From Saccharolobus caldissimus (GTDB lineage Archaea > Thermoproteota > Thermoprotei_A > Sulfolobales > Sulfolobaceae): 64,000 nt of DNA. The notes beneath the pieces are model-generated. The model was not told the origin of the DNA. It was given only the letters and a program-made list of their open reading frames with translations, and did no database searches. Every line of letters begins with the position of its first letter. The first letter of the stretch is position 1. Below are positions 31,636 to 39,689 of this stretch, piece after piece. The stretch spans positions 3,011,796 through 3,075,795 of the forward strand of contig NZ_AP025226.1 in NCBI RefSeq assembly GCF_020886315.1. Reading direction: 5' to 3'. Made by a program: the position numbers and the translations under genes.

Positions 31636-33816
31636 GTGGTTGACATAACAATAATTAATGCGATAATCGATTATCTGGACTATGCAGCATGGTTAGTAGT
31701 AATATTAGGTATAATAATATCGGCCGTCTTATTCGCATTAGGTAAGCTAAGAGAAGGTTCAAAGAAGTTCACTTATGTTCTACTTGCAGCATTTGTATTA
31801 GCGTTTGCCTTTACGATCTTAGAAAACGCACTAGGAGGACCGGTAATATATAATAATATTCCGGGGTATCAATACATTTCGTATCTTGCTTATGTTGGAG
31901 CTGCAGTGTCTATTATTGCTACTGCTATACTGCTTGTGAAAGGTGATCTGAGGGAAGCGGCTACATACTTTATTGCAGCAGCTCTCATTATATGGGCAGT
32001 GAACTATGCCCCGGCAGTATTCTCTTCATCTCCTACCTCCTCTTCAACGTTTGGTACTATAATTTTATCAACGAATCCACCATCGGGAAATTCACCCCTA
32101 ACTTTCACATTACAAGGGTATGTAATCCCTTCACCTAATCAGACTGAAACAGTAAACGTTTACGCATTAAACATGTCAAACAATTATGCAGTTAATTTAA
32201 CGTCGACAACTGTAAATACAAACGGGGAATTTACAGTAACAGAGATTATAAACCAGCCCGGGCAGTGGGAAATAATAGCTTACATACCGGGAACTGGAAT
32301 ATATGGGTCCACTGCAGTCTCAGTAACGCCTTCACCTAACTTCGGCTGGAACTTCATAGCTGCGGGGTTTTACGCATTGCTGCGGTTCTTCGAGAGTTTA
32401 GTGTCTAACATCATACACATATTCAATCTACCGTTCATGTACGCAATCATGATGCCCGTTTATCCTCTAAACGGAGGCAATGACTTCGGCATAGGTCAGA
32501 CTATCTATCAAATGTACCAGTACGCTGAGGGAATAGCTTTCGGGGTCCTTGGCATCTTCTTGATAGGCAATATACTCTACAGACTTTGGAACGGAGTTGA
32601 AGAGGGAATAAGCAGAATCATAATAGGCGTGTCGAAAGATGTAATCACGGTAGCATTCATAATTGTTGCCGCACCTTATTTATACGACGTATTTGCGGCG
32701 ATTGTGAACGAGGTGGCAGGTGCACTCATTAACTACGGAAACCCTGGAGTATTGCTGGCGGAAGCTATTGCTGTAATTACTTCGGGGATGGGGTTGGGAT
32801 ATTTCGTTCCCGAGCTCGCCAATTTCGGCGCAGATCTGATGTTCTCGATCTTTTTAGCATTTGCGCTATTTATCATTAGGTTTCTAGCAATTGCTGCAAT
32901 ATTGGTAGCAATACCCATACTAGCAGTGCTGTGGCTATTCCCGCCTTTCAGGGGTATAGCTAGATTCTTTTTTGACATATTCTTGGCGTTAGGGGTATCG
33001 GGTATTATTGCGGCAGCACTACTTGCTCTACTGGGAAAACTGGCTACGAACTCGTTCTTGGCAATTCCGATAGGACTTGCGTCACCTGTGATATTCGGAT
33101 TCCTACCGATGTTGTTGAGCTTTACGGGAGTTTCCGGTCTCATGACCCAAGGAGGATTTTTCCCGTTCAGAAGAGGAAGTGCTGGATCACAGAGTAATCA
33201 GCAGAAGAGTTCCAGTGTTGGAGGAGTAGTAGCGGGAGTTGCAATAACTCAGACTGTAGGGCAGACTAAGTTAAGGAGTCCGAGACAGATAAATACGAAC
33301 GTTTCGAATCCTCCCTCTGCTCCTTTACCTATAATAGAGAGACTAAGGAATAGAAGGACAATAACGGCAACCAGTAATCCTCGTGATAATGTAAAGTTTG
33401 CCGATCAGTTGAAGGGGATGAAAATGGAGGCTGACTATGTTAACGTTGTTCCGCAAGAGAAGTTAAAACAGTACGGCAAGGAAATGGAATGGATTGCTAA
33501 TACTGCACCACCAATCCCTGGAATCCATGAAGAAATCAAAAAGTACGGTGAAAATAGGGCAAGGGAGTTGGGGATTGCTCCGGAACAAAGAGGAAGGGTA
33601 GTGAGATATAGGGAAACGATAGGGCATGCAATGAAAGAAGCTGTGAAAGAGAATTTCAAAGCAGGAGGTATAGTTTTTGCTCAGAAGTTCGGGCAGAAGA
33701 TGGACGACTGGCTAAATGCTCATGGTATTAGTATCAGACCGTTTGAAGCTGTAGAGAATAAGGTAAAGGAGGTAAGGTTAAGAAAAGGAAATAAGGTACC
33801 AAAACAGACAAGATAA
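31636..33816 (+). CDS. VirB6/TrbL-like conjugation membrane protein with pilin-like N-terminal hairpins
   Basis: 726 residues, GTG start with GAGGAAG upstream. Layout: two N-terminal helix hairpins (about 1-65 and 72-130), the first starting YAAWLVVILG, exactly the helix motif of the neighbouring pilin; a secreted Ig-like beta domain (about 133-235, with FTLQGYVIPSPNQTETVNVY and N-glycosylation sequons); six or so membrane helices (about 236-505), the part comparable to VirB6/CedA; then a basic, soluble cytoplasmic tail of about 215 residues. Likely forms the inner-membrane channel of the conjugation machine. The fusion of pilin-like repeats is unusual. Confidence 0.7.
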   Translation: MVDITIINAIIDYLDYAAWLVVILGIIISAVLFALGKLREGSKKFTYVLLAAFVLAFAFTILENALGGPVIYNNIPGYQYISYLAYVGAAVSIIATAILLVKGDLREAATYFIAAALIIWAVNYAPAVFSSSPTSSSTFGTIILSTNPPSGNSPLTFTLQGYVIPSPNQTETVNVYALNMSNNYAVNLTSTTVNTNGEFTVTEIINQPGQWEIIAYIPGTGIYGSTAVSVTPSPNFGWNFIAAGFYALLRFFESLVSNIIHIFNLPFMYAIMMPVYPLNGGNDFGIGQTIYQMYQYAEGIAFGVLGIFLIGNILYRLWNGVEEGISRIIIGVSKDVITVAFIIVAAPYLYDVFAAIVNEVAGALINYGNPGVLLAEAIAVITSGMGLGYFVPELANFGADLMFSIFLAFALFIIRFLAIAAILVAIPILAVLWLFPPFRGIARFFFDIFLALGVSGIIAAALLALLGKLATNSFLAIPIGLASPVIFGFLPMLLSFTGVSGLMTQGGFFPFRRGSAGSQSNQQKSSSVGGVVAGVAITQTVGQTKLRSPRQINTNVSNPPSAPLPIIERLRNRRTITATSNPRDNVKFADQLKGMKMEADYVNVVPQEKLKQYGKEMEWIANTAPPIPGIHEEIKKYGENRARELGIAPEQRGRVVRYRETIGHAMKEAVKENFKAGGIVFAQKFGQKMDDWLNAHGISIRPFEAVENKVKEVRLRKGNKVPKQTR

Positions 33817-33870
33817 ATCCTTTTTTCTCTTCTCTAAATCCTTATATATTATTTTGCATTAGATTAAATT

Positions 33871-34314
33871 ATGGAGCAGATCATAGAATTTCCAGATGTA
33901 TTAGAGTTAGTGGAACAGCATAAATTGCCCAGGGAAATATATGCACCAGACGGAACTTTACTTTTTAAACCCTATGACCCAGTTATTGAGAGTCCTTTAG
34001 TAACACATAGAAAAACGTGGAGGTTATTTGCCAACTACACTATCGATCCAAGCGATGATGAGATAGTTCAGATCAACACTACTGGGAAATTGATTAGAAT
34101 AAAACATGATGCAGACGTAGATGAGATAATGGGATATGTAAGGAAAGTGCATCCTGGGGCTACTGTGGAAGAAGCAATATCATTTGCGCTTGAAAGCACA
34201 GTAGAGCAAACTGGGGAGTTTAAAGACGACGACGAATTCGGAGCATACACTCTTACGCTCTATCTTATATTAGCGTATCTAATTCATTACGGAGTATTAA
34301 TCCTAGTTAAATGA
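33871..34314 (+). CDS. Hypothetical protein with C-terminal membrane anchor
   Basis: 147 residues. Acidic soluble part (1-125) and a single C-terminal helix TLTLYLILAYLIHYGVLILV. ATG at 33,871, preceded by a strong TATA-like CTTATATATT at about 33,840. In line with the transfer genes and probably a membrane-tethered accessory factor; no family recognised. Confidence 0.65.
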   Translation: MEQIIEFPDVLELVEQHKLPREIYAPDGTLLFKPYDPVIESPLVTHRKTWRLFANYTIDPSDDEIVQINTTGKLIRIKHDADVDEIMGYVRKVHPGATVEEAISFALESTVEQTGEFKDDDEFGAYTLTLYLILAYLIHYGVLILVK

Positions 34315-34334
34315 GACTTTTTGTATAACATTCC

Positions 34335-34352
34335 TAGTTTACTGAGAAAAAT
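34335..34352. repeat. Half copy of the recombination-type motif
   Basis: CCTAGTTTACTGAGAAAA: keeps the right arm AGTTTA and the frequent downstream extension ACTGAAAAA, but the left arm is lost. Marks a possible old exchange point just after the 147-residue gene. Confidence 0.45.
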
Positions 34353-34421
34353 TCGATATTGTTAGTGTGTATGCTTTCTTCAATATGTACCTTTAAAATT
34401 ATTGAGATCTAACTATTATCT

Positions 34422-34550
34422 ATGAAAAAGATAAGGAGCAGGGTAGTAGAGCCAGAAACTAACGAGATTACTATAATTAATAATAGTGAGGAATTACATG
34501 AACTGTTTGATGATCTCAAAAAGAGAGTGAAGCGGAATAAAAACTCCTAA
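34422..34550 (+). CDS. Small charged hypothetical protein (42 aa)
   Basis: 42 residues from ATG 34,422; basic ends around ITIINNSEELHELFDDLKKR. Related in pattern to the 50-residue product at 29,580. A TATA-like AAAATTATTG lies about 25 bases upstream. It ends on the 3' end of the SWIM-type pseudogene, again tail to tail with a decayed gene. Confidence 0.45.
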   Translation: MKKIRSRVVEPETNEITIINNSEELHELFDDLKKRVKRNKNS

Positions 34551-34890
34551 CTTATCATCCTTTCGATGATTTTTCCAATATCATCCTTTACTCCAGAAAT
34601 TTTTGCTATAACCTCATCGTCACCTAACTCCTCTATTGTAAAACTAAGTACTTCGTCTAACTGGAAGTAGACCTTCAGTAGCTTTGCTAAGTAGTCGATA
34701 TTCTCTTTCTTCTTCCTCTCTCAACATTTCCTCCATAGCTTTCTCTACTTCTTCTTTCAATTCTGTTTTTGCTAACTCCTCTAACGCCTTTATGTGCCAG
34801 CAACATCCTCTAAATGCAAATCCTTCATAATCACAACTACTTCTGATTACTTTCAGACTTAACGGATCTAAAACAATCTAGTGTAATGAG
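34547..34890 (-). pseudogene. SWIM zinc-finger protein remnant
   Basis: Minus-strand reading gives LDPLSLKVIRSSCDYEGFAF then RGCCWHIKALEELAKTELKE, a Cys-X-Cys...Cys-X-His SWIM-like zinc site, then a Glu-rich helix. The frame breaks near 34,715 and continues in another frame (NIDYLAKLLKVYFQLDEVLS ...) to the stop; an in-frame TAG also precedes the Cys motif. So both the N-terminus and the middle are damaged. Probably a dead gene. Confidence 0.6.
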
Positions 34891-35139
34891 TTAAGTTTGG
34901 TCTAGACTTACTTTAAATATCCGCTGAAACTACACCTTAAGTGTAAAAACTGAATTCTCTCTACATGATTTTTTTGGGGATTTGAGTGGAAATATGTTTG
35001 TTCCATGCGATATTACATACCACAAAATAAGCAAAGAATATTCTATAGAAATATACTACACATATGTTGTTTGTGCAACTGCATATAAGATAAATATATT
35101 ATTAGATTTATAACAAGATATATAGTAGGGTAATCTAAA
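34891..35139. other. AT-rich intergenic region
   Basis: No supported gene. The distal part (35,085-35,130) is very AT-rich with several TATA-like stretches (ATAAATATATTATTAG) and serves as promoter for the 65-residue gene at 35,140. Confidence 0.4.
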
Positions 35140-35337
35140 ATGGCAATAATAATTAGTGATGAGGATAAAAAGATTCTAAAAAGAATGCACGGAAGGGTTG
35201 ATCATATTCTTTCTTTATATAAGGAGTATTTTGACGCACTAGCGGAATTTGATAGAACTGGAGTACTGAAAATTCATGGAAAAGTCCTTTATGTAAAGAA
35301 ATACCATGAAAATAAGGACAACTATCTCGAGACTTAG
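35140..35337 (+). CDS. Small helical protein convergent with Doc-like toxin
   Basis: 65 residues, ATG start, strong AT-rich promoter. Sequence is helical and charged (SDEDKKILKRMHGRVDHILS ... LYKEYFDALAEFDRTG). It faces the Doc-like gene tail to tail with 17 bases between, so it is not in the same operon; possible separate antitoxin or regulator. Family not recognised. Confidence 0.55.
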   Translation: MAIIISDEDKKILKRMHGRVDHILSLYKEYFDALAEFDRTGVLKIHGKVLYVKKYHENKDNYLET

Positions 35338-35354
35338 TAATTTCTAATTTTTAT

Positions 35355-35831
35355 CTAATCTTGATTAACTGGAATAAGATCCCTTATAATACTTCTTATT
35401 CTGCTTATTGCTACTTCATCTTCTTCTGGCGGATTATCGGCAATCTCTACTAGAGTTTGCATTAATCTATCTACTAGATCTTGTGGGATCTCTATTTTAT
35501 CTTCAAATAAATCGTGAAGAATTTCTAACAAAAAACCTAACGTTGTCCTCTTGTTACCATCAACAAAGGGGTGAGAAATCACTAAATGATATGTTAATAC
35601 GGCTAAACTTCTACTAACGTCGTGATTTCTCATAAGATCTTCTATTGCAGAATATATTGCAATACCTATGTCATCCAAATTAATTACTCCACCTTCCGAA
35701 TACGTATTGTTAGCTATCAATTTGTCGTGTATCTCAATTATAAGCGGTTTCTCTTCACTTTTCCCTCTGATCCAAGCTTCGAATTCCTTTAATAATACCT
35801 CTAATATCTTTAGTAACTTCTCTTCTAACAA
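35355..35831 (-). CDS. Fic/Doc-family toxin
   Basis: 158 residues. The catalytic loop HPFVDGNKRTT lies near 87-97; NKR rather than NGR is the Doc variant, which in phage P1 Doc phosphorylates EF-Tu, whereas NGR Fic proteins AMPylate. The upstream N-terminal helix lacks an obvious inhibitory SxxxE(G/N) motif. It directly follows a winged-helix gene (12 bases) on the same strand, suggesting a toxin plus DNA-binding regulator module for plasmid maintenance. Confidence 0.85.
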   Translation of the reverse strand: MLEEKLLKILEVLLKEFEAWIRGKSEEKPLIIEIHDKLIANNTYSEGGVINLDDIGIAIYSAIEDLMRNHDVSRSLAVLTYHLVISHPFVDGNKRTTLGFLLEILHDLFEDKIEIPQDLVDRLMQTLVEIADNPPEEDEVAISRIRSIIRDLIPVNQD

Positions 35832-35842
35832 AATATTCTACC

Positions 35843-36119
35843 TTATGAAGTAGACTCTATCAACGTATATAGTTCTTTAAGTTTCTCTGCTACCTTTTTA
35901 CCCTTTTCTGTTAATTTAATATACCTCCTCTTAGGGAAGCTCTCAGTTTCCTCAATCTCTTCAATAAGTCCCTTCTCTTCAAGGCTATCAATGGCATTTT
36001 TTTACTGGACTGGTAGAACTCTTAGTAAGTTCTATTAGTTTCCTAAATGTTACTTTATCATTTCCGGAATTATACAGTGCTATTAATACCCTCTGTTGCA
36101 TTTCAGTTAAGTATTCCAT
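35843..36119 (-). pseudogene. Winged-helix regulator with frameshift in a run of seven A
   Basis: Reads MEYLTEMQQRVLIALYNSGN from 36,119 through KVTFRKLIELTKSSTSPVK, then meets a 7-A run (35,997-36,003, T on the plus strand). In the given frame it stops at once; removing one A continues NAIDSLEEKGLIEEIEETES and EKGKKVAEKLKELY to a stop at 35,843. The joined product (about 92 residues) is a normal MarR/ArsR-like winged helix. It lies just upstream of the Doc-like gene and may be its antitoxin or repressor. The shift could be real decay, slippage-based switching, or a sequencing error. Confidence 0.7.
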
Positions 36120-36256
36120 CAATATATGAGATGAAATATATAAAATAAGAAGAGTAGTGAGGCAATGGGAAATCACACAAGATGGTGTTGAAGTACTGAA
36201 AAAGAGAGCTCTAATCTATCTCTGAGGTGGTTCAATGACTTACAATTTTTTGTAAA

Positions 36257-36272
36257 TAAACTGGGGAGTTTA
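36257..36272. repeat. Recombination-type motif copy, left of surface-protein gene
   Basis: TAAACTGGGGAGTTTA, the perfect form, followed by CTGAAAAAATT. Forms the left bracket of the 656-residue gene, whose stop codon carries another copy (38,302). Confidence 0.85.
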
Positions 36273-36296
36273 CTGAAAAAATTCTAACTTTTTCGG

Positions 36297-36316
36297 GATA
36301 ATAAACTTCCAAGTTA
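36297..36316 (+). promoter_or_regulatory. Transfer-type promoter box (surface-protein gene)
   Basis: GATAATAAACTTCCAAGTTA, 37 bases before the GTG start at 36,334. Shares TAATAAACTTCCA with the pilin, VirB6-like and 41.6-kb promoters. Confidence 0.65.
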
Positions 36317-36333
36317 GTATTATGGGATGAGAA

Positions 36334-38304
36334 GTGGAAGATAAGGCATTAATATGGATGGCTTTAGCAATCCTAGCTTTAATGCTATTAGCAGAAATAG
36401 CGTACAATTTAGTAATCTACGTCCCTCACATTGTTTATCCTCAACCCAGTCCTATGCCCACATCTACAATATCGAATATGAACACTACAATAGTCTTCAA
36501 TCCGCTTCCCTATTATGCCTCATTACCCACTATAGTAAATAGTAGCGCCTTAACTTCCCTCAAGGTTTCCAAGATCTTCATAAGCAACGGTACGGGAATC
36601 CCAGTACTGCAGAATATTGTAAAAATCTTATCAATGAACGCATCAGAAGTAACACCTACTGCATACTTTAGTATAGCTAACCTCGGAGGCTTTTACGTTA
36701 ATCATAAACTAGCTAAAAACGCAAGCTATACTATCCAACCCCTACCCTTAAACTCTAACGGCACTAAGCCTAATATGACACAGATAAATCTTATTCTTCA
36801 ATATTACAACTTCAGCCCCTACAATACAAGCTATCCTCCCTCAGATAACATCAGTATAAACTCCCTAGTTTACTCAATAATCGACACATATACTGTAAAA
36901 GTAACTATTAGCGTCAGTTATAGTACCAGTACGTCCTTGGCTTCATCGTCAACATCTCATAACGGGAATCAAACTATCGTTACAAAATATTACAAAATGA
37001 GTGTATCCGGGACTGTATATCTCCTAGCTAACGGCAGTAGCATAGCATCTAATAATTTTCAATTTTCATATACTGCAGTTTCGCCTTGCAAACTGCCTTA
37101 CCCTGGAGCTCCCATTTTCCAAGAATCGTTTAGTATCTCGGGAAACGTAATTGTGCCTCCAGGTGTTTCGAAAACGGTATATTCAACATACAACGTTACA
37201 GCATACCAATACAAAAAGGAACATACGAGCGGAAATATAACATATATATGCTACTATCCAACGGATCCCTCTTTCAATTACCAGCCAGATTATTTTAATT
37301 GGTATGAGTATAACGTCACGGTTCCGGTGAGAATTGACGTCTTTAATGGAACCAACCCCATAACACAAATAGGAAATCACGCGTATATGGGTAGAGATAT
37401 TAACGCTAATTTCAGCTACGCCGTATGGAGCTCAGATCCTCAAAGTTTTGTTTCTGACGAAATAGCAACATACGATACGATTCATTACGGCAATTTCACG
37501 ATAAAGAGAACGTGGAATGCAGGGTATGTAGAAGTGATTCCTCAAGAATACACACAGTCCTCGGGAAACACAATAAACCATTATCTTAGTTTTACTATAC
37601 AAAGTAATGTTGTCCAACCACCGAGTTGGATCTTTAACTATCCTAAAGATATTTACAAGAGTAATTACGCTAACAATTATGGGCAGTTAGCATATTATTA
37701 CGCTTTGTATAAGTTCCTATACAATCTAGTAAAAAACAATACCGCTTCACAGTACTACAGTTACATTAATTGGGAAGTAGACATATTTGCTAACGAAATC
37801 GCTTTACAGATGGCACTATCTAACAGTAGTTATCCGCAGTCTATCAATCCGTATTTAGACTCCTTATTTAACAAATCTGGAAATCAAGCAATGATAGCGA
37901 TGCAACCTATACTTATTATGTCATGGGGAACATACTACCACGTCTTTAACGGAACGTATAATGTTAAGAAAATTGATAATTGGACATATTCGATGATATT
38001 GATAGATATCCCGGGAACTTGGTTAAACACTACACCATATATTCTACTGTACAATGGCAATATGCATAACACAAGCTATCTAACTGACCCAACTAATATA
38101 GAACATAGTTTTGTGGTTTTCTGGTGGTATAATTACAATACTACGATGTATAGTAATCTACCCGGCAAAGGGCAAGCAATTACATTTTACGAGTGGTATC
38201 CATACAACTACAATGATATTCCTATTTACTTTGAAACGCTAAATCAAGCTTTCACAATAGAATACTACAACAGCACGGTATATAATTACACAAAACAACC
38301 GTAA
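36334..38304 (+). CDS. Large membrane-anchored surface protein
   Basis: 656 residues, GTG start with GGGATGAG upstream. One N-terminal membrane helix (LIWMALAILALMLLAEIAYN, about 6-25) acts as signal anchor; the rest is extracellular, very rich in Asn, Thr, Ser and Tyr with dozens of N-X-S/T glycosylation sequons and few charged residues. Typical of Sulfolobales exported proteins, here probably an adhesin, pairing or surface-exclusion protein of the conjugative element. Another copy of the palindrome lies inside the gene (36,857) and one overlaps its stop codon, so the whole gene is bracketed. No family recognised. Confidence 0.7.
   Translation: MEDKALIWMALAILALMLLAEIAYNLVIYVPHIVYPQPSPMPTSTISNMNTTIVFNPLPYYASLPTIVNSSALTSLKVSKIFISNGTGIPVLQNIVKILSMNASEVTPTAYFSIANLGGFYVNHKLAKNASYTIQPLPLNSNGTKPNMTQINLILQYYNFSPYNTSYPPSDNISINSLVYSIIDTYTVKVTISVSYSTSTSLASSSTSHNGNQTIVTKYYKMSVSGTVYLLANGSSIASNNFQFSYTAVSPCKLPYPGAPIFQESFSISGNVIVPPGVSKTVYSTYNVTAYQYKKEHTSGNITYICYYPTDPSFNYQPDYFNWYEYNVTVPVRIDVFNGTNPITQIGNHAYMGRDINANFSYAVWSSDPQSFVSDEIATYDTIHYGNFTIKRTWNAGYVEVIPQEYTQSSGNTINHYLSFTIQSNVVQPPSWIFNYPKDIYKSNYANNYGQLAYYYALYKFLYNLVKNNTASQYYSYINWEVDIFANEIALQMALSNSSYPQSINPYLDSLFNKSGNQAMIAMQPILIMSWGTYYHVFNGTYNVKKIDNWTYSMILIDIPGTWLNTTPYILLYNGNMHNTSYLTDPTNIEHSFVVFWWYNYNTTMYSNLPGKGQAITFYEWYPYNYNDIPIYFETLNQAFTIEYYNSTVYNYTKQP
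36857..36872. repeat. Recombination-type motif copy inside surface-protein gene
   Basis: TAAACTCCCTAGTTTA, both arms perfect, spacer CCCT. It encodes part of INSLVYSI in the extracellular region, so a functional DNA site coexists with coding sequence. Confidence 0.75.
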
Positions 38305-38317
38305 ACTAGGGAGTTTA
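38302..38317. repeat. Recombination-type motif copy at stop of surface-protein gene
   Basis: TAAACTAGGGAGTTTA; its first three bases are the TAA stop codon of the 656-residue gene. Followed by CTAGGAAAAAG, like the CTGAAAAA extension of other copies. Confidence 0.8.
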
Positions 38318-38335
38318 CTAGGAAAAAGAAGAAAA

Positions 38336-38503
38336 TCAGCTTTTTTCTTCTATTCTCTTTATTTTCAAATTCCTGTAATGACGTTTTAGTGCAGCTACGA
38401 AATAAGCGTTATCGGTCCTAATGACCAGTTTTGCCTCTTTCCCCACTATTAGCTCAATAAGTTTTCTCATCTCTTCTGGATCACTGCACTCAATCTCATA
38501 CAT
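38336..38503 (-). CDS. Small hypothetical protein
   Basis: 55 residues if started at ATG 38,503 (MYEIECSDPEEMRKLIELIV); the frame extends to 38,563 but the extra 20 residues are hydrophobic and unlike the body. The product has a beta-helix-beta look with KLVIRTDNAYFVAALKRHYR in its second half. Diverges from the 109-residue gene at 38,621. Unknown function. Confidence 0.5.
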   Translation of the reverse strand: MYEIECSDPEEMRKLIELIVGKEAKLVIRTDNAYFVAALKRHYRNLKIKRIEEKS

Positions 38504-38623
38504 AATAATACACTCAGTACACAAGATAATAAGCAAAATTGCGTCACAATAGGTATTACTCATTTTTGCGTTATGCTTATTTTAAAGTAAAACAAATAAT
38601 TATGAATCAAAATAAATTAAGTG

Positions 38624-38950
38624 ATGGCTCAAGTAGACGAAGAAATAAAAATAGGATATTGGTACTCTAATCACCACCACATAATGATAGATAGGACTTA
38701 CAAACTAAAGCTCCAGGTTGCAAGTGACTTAAACGTCCCCTACTACTCAGTACAACTAGCTGCTAAACTATTGAAAAGTGTAGGGCTTAGAATCAACTAC
38801 CCTAGCCTATTAGCTGCAGTCTATTTTCTCAATAAGAAGCAGTTAAGTTACAACTATGTGCTTAGAGTACTAAGGCAAAAGAGGAAAAAGGGTAAAAAAC
38901 TGTTTAAGATCGCTCTAAGTGTGCTTAAGCAATCTACCAAGCAACATTGA
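38624..38950 (+). CDS. Basic hypothetical protein
   Basis: 108 residues (ATG 38,624; an ATG directly before it is also possible). Contains HHH within YSNHHHIMIDR and a strongly basic C-terminal helix RVLRQKRKKGKKLFKIALS. The basic character suggests nucleic-acid binding. It converges with and overlaps the membrane-protein gene by 36 bases. Preceded by AT-rich promoter sequence. Confidence 0.6.
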   Translation: MAQVDEEIKIGYWYSNHHHIMIDRTYKLKLQVASDLNVPYYSVQLAAKLLKSVGLRINYPSLLAAVYFLNKKQLSYNYVLRVLRQKRKKGKKLFKIALSVLKQSTKQH

Positions 38951-39553
38951 GAGAGAAATTATAAACAAAGCAGCAGATATTGCAAATGCTATTATTATGG
39001 TAATAAGCAAGGGACTGGCATGGTTGAACTCTTCAATCATAAATTTATAAAGTAATAATGATATAACTCCGCTAACTCCTATCATTACATAGTTAAGTCC
39101 TCTATTTTGTTGTTTTTGTCCTTGCGTTTTAGTCGTTGTTTTTTGTAGTTCCGTTTTTGCCTTGTTCACGGAAATTCTTGCTATACCCTTACTTGTTTCA
39201 AGTTTCTGTATCTTCTTCTGAGCTTTACTCTGTTTCTTCTTTTCAGCATCTTCCACTTCGTCAGGGTCTGGAGTAAAGAACCCTCCTAACAAATATGAAA
39301 ATGCACCGATGAAGATAGACTCAAGGCGTACGCTTTTTGCGGGATAAAATGCTAACGCAAATGCTACTGTAAGTATTAGTACACCCAGCAAAATATCCGG
39401 GATTTTGTAACTGTCTATCAACTTATACGACACCAGACCGCCTATTAAGATATACATCAGCCTCCTAAATGTGATCTCTACTGCTCCCGTAGATAATTTC
39501 TCATCTAAAAAGCTAGTATCTTCTAAAATTAGGACTTCTTTAACTCTGACCAT
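38915..39553 (-). CDS. PrgI/VirB3-like conjugation membrane protein
   Basis: 212 residues from ATG 39,553. After a short N-terminal cytoplasmic part comes TFRRLMYILIGGLVSYKLID and a second helix (ILLGVLILTVAFALAFYPA), the two-helix pattern of PrgI/VirB3 proteins that sit beside VirB4. A charged Lys/Gln linker (about 105-155) and two more helices follow. It is downstream of the VirB4-like gene and the ribbon-helix-helix gene on the same strand, fitting a VirB3-VirB4 pair. Assignment rests on topology and context. Confidence 0.6.
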   Translation of the reverse strand: MVRVKEVLILEDTSFLDEKLSTGAVEITFRRLMYILIGGLVSYKLIDSYKIPDILLGVLILTVAFALAFYPAKSVRLESIFIGAFSYLLGGFFTPDPDEVEDAEKKKQSKAQKKIQKLETSKGIARISVNKAKTELQKTTTKTQGQKQQNRGLNYVMIGVSGVISLLLYKFMIEEFNHASPLLITIIIAFAISAALFIISLSMLLGRLLKHT

Positions 39554-39689
39554 CTGAATCACCTAATTTTTCTAATAAAATCTCTCTGACTATTTGTGAT
39601 ACAGAAGCACCTTTCTTCTGTGCTAATCTCAACAATATATTATAATACTCTTCATCAAGATACGTGATTACCGCCTTCCTTTTTACCAT
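39540..39689 (-). CDS. Ribbon-helix-helix (CopG/Arc-like) regulator
   Basis: 49 residues: MVKRKAVITYLDEEYYNILL then RLAQKKGASVSQIVREILLE, a clear ribbon-helix-helix fold. Start is ATG 39,689 or 39,692; the latter forms ATGATG overlapping the TGA of the VirB4-like gene, so translation is coupled. Its end overlaps the start of the PrgI-like gene. Small RHH proteins commonly control plasmid copy number or transfer; here it probably represses the transfer promoters. Confidence 0.8.
   Translation of the reverse strand: MVKRKAVITYLDEEYYNILLRLAQKKGASVSQIVREILLEKLGDSDGQS

Noticed and set aside
32733..33143. Minus-strand 136-codon frame inside the VirB6-like gene
   Set aside because: Mirror of the hydrophobic membrane region on the plus strand; rich in Asn/Pro/Ala as expected for antisense of such codons.
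35140..35831. Classical two-gene operon of the 65-residue gene with the Doc-like toxin
   Set aside because: The genes converge on opposite strands; the upstream winged-helix gene is the better partner.
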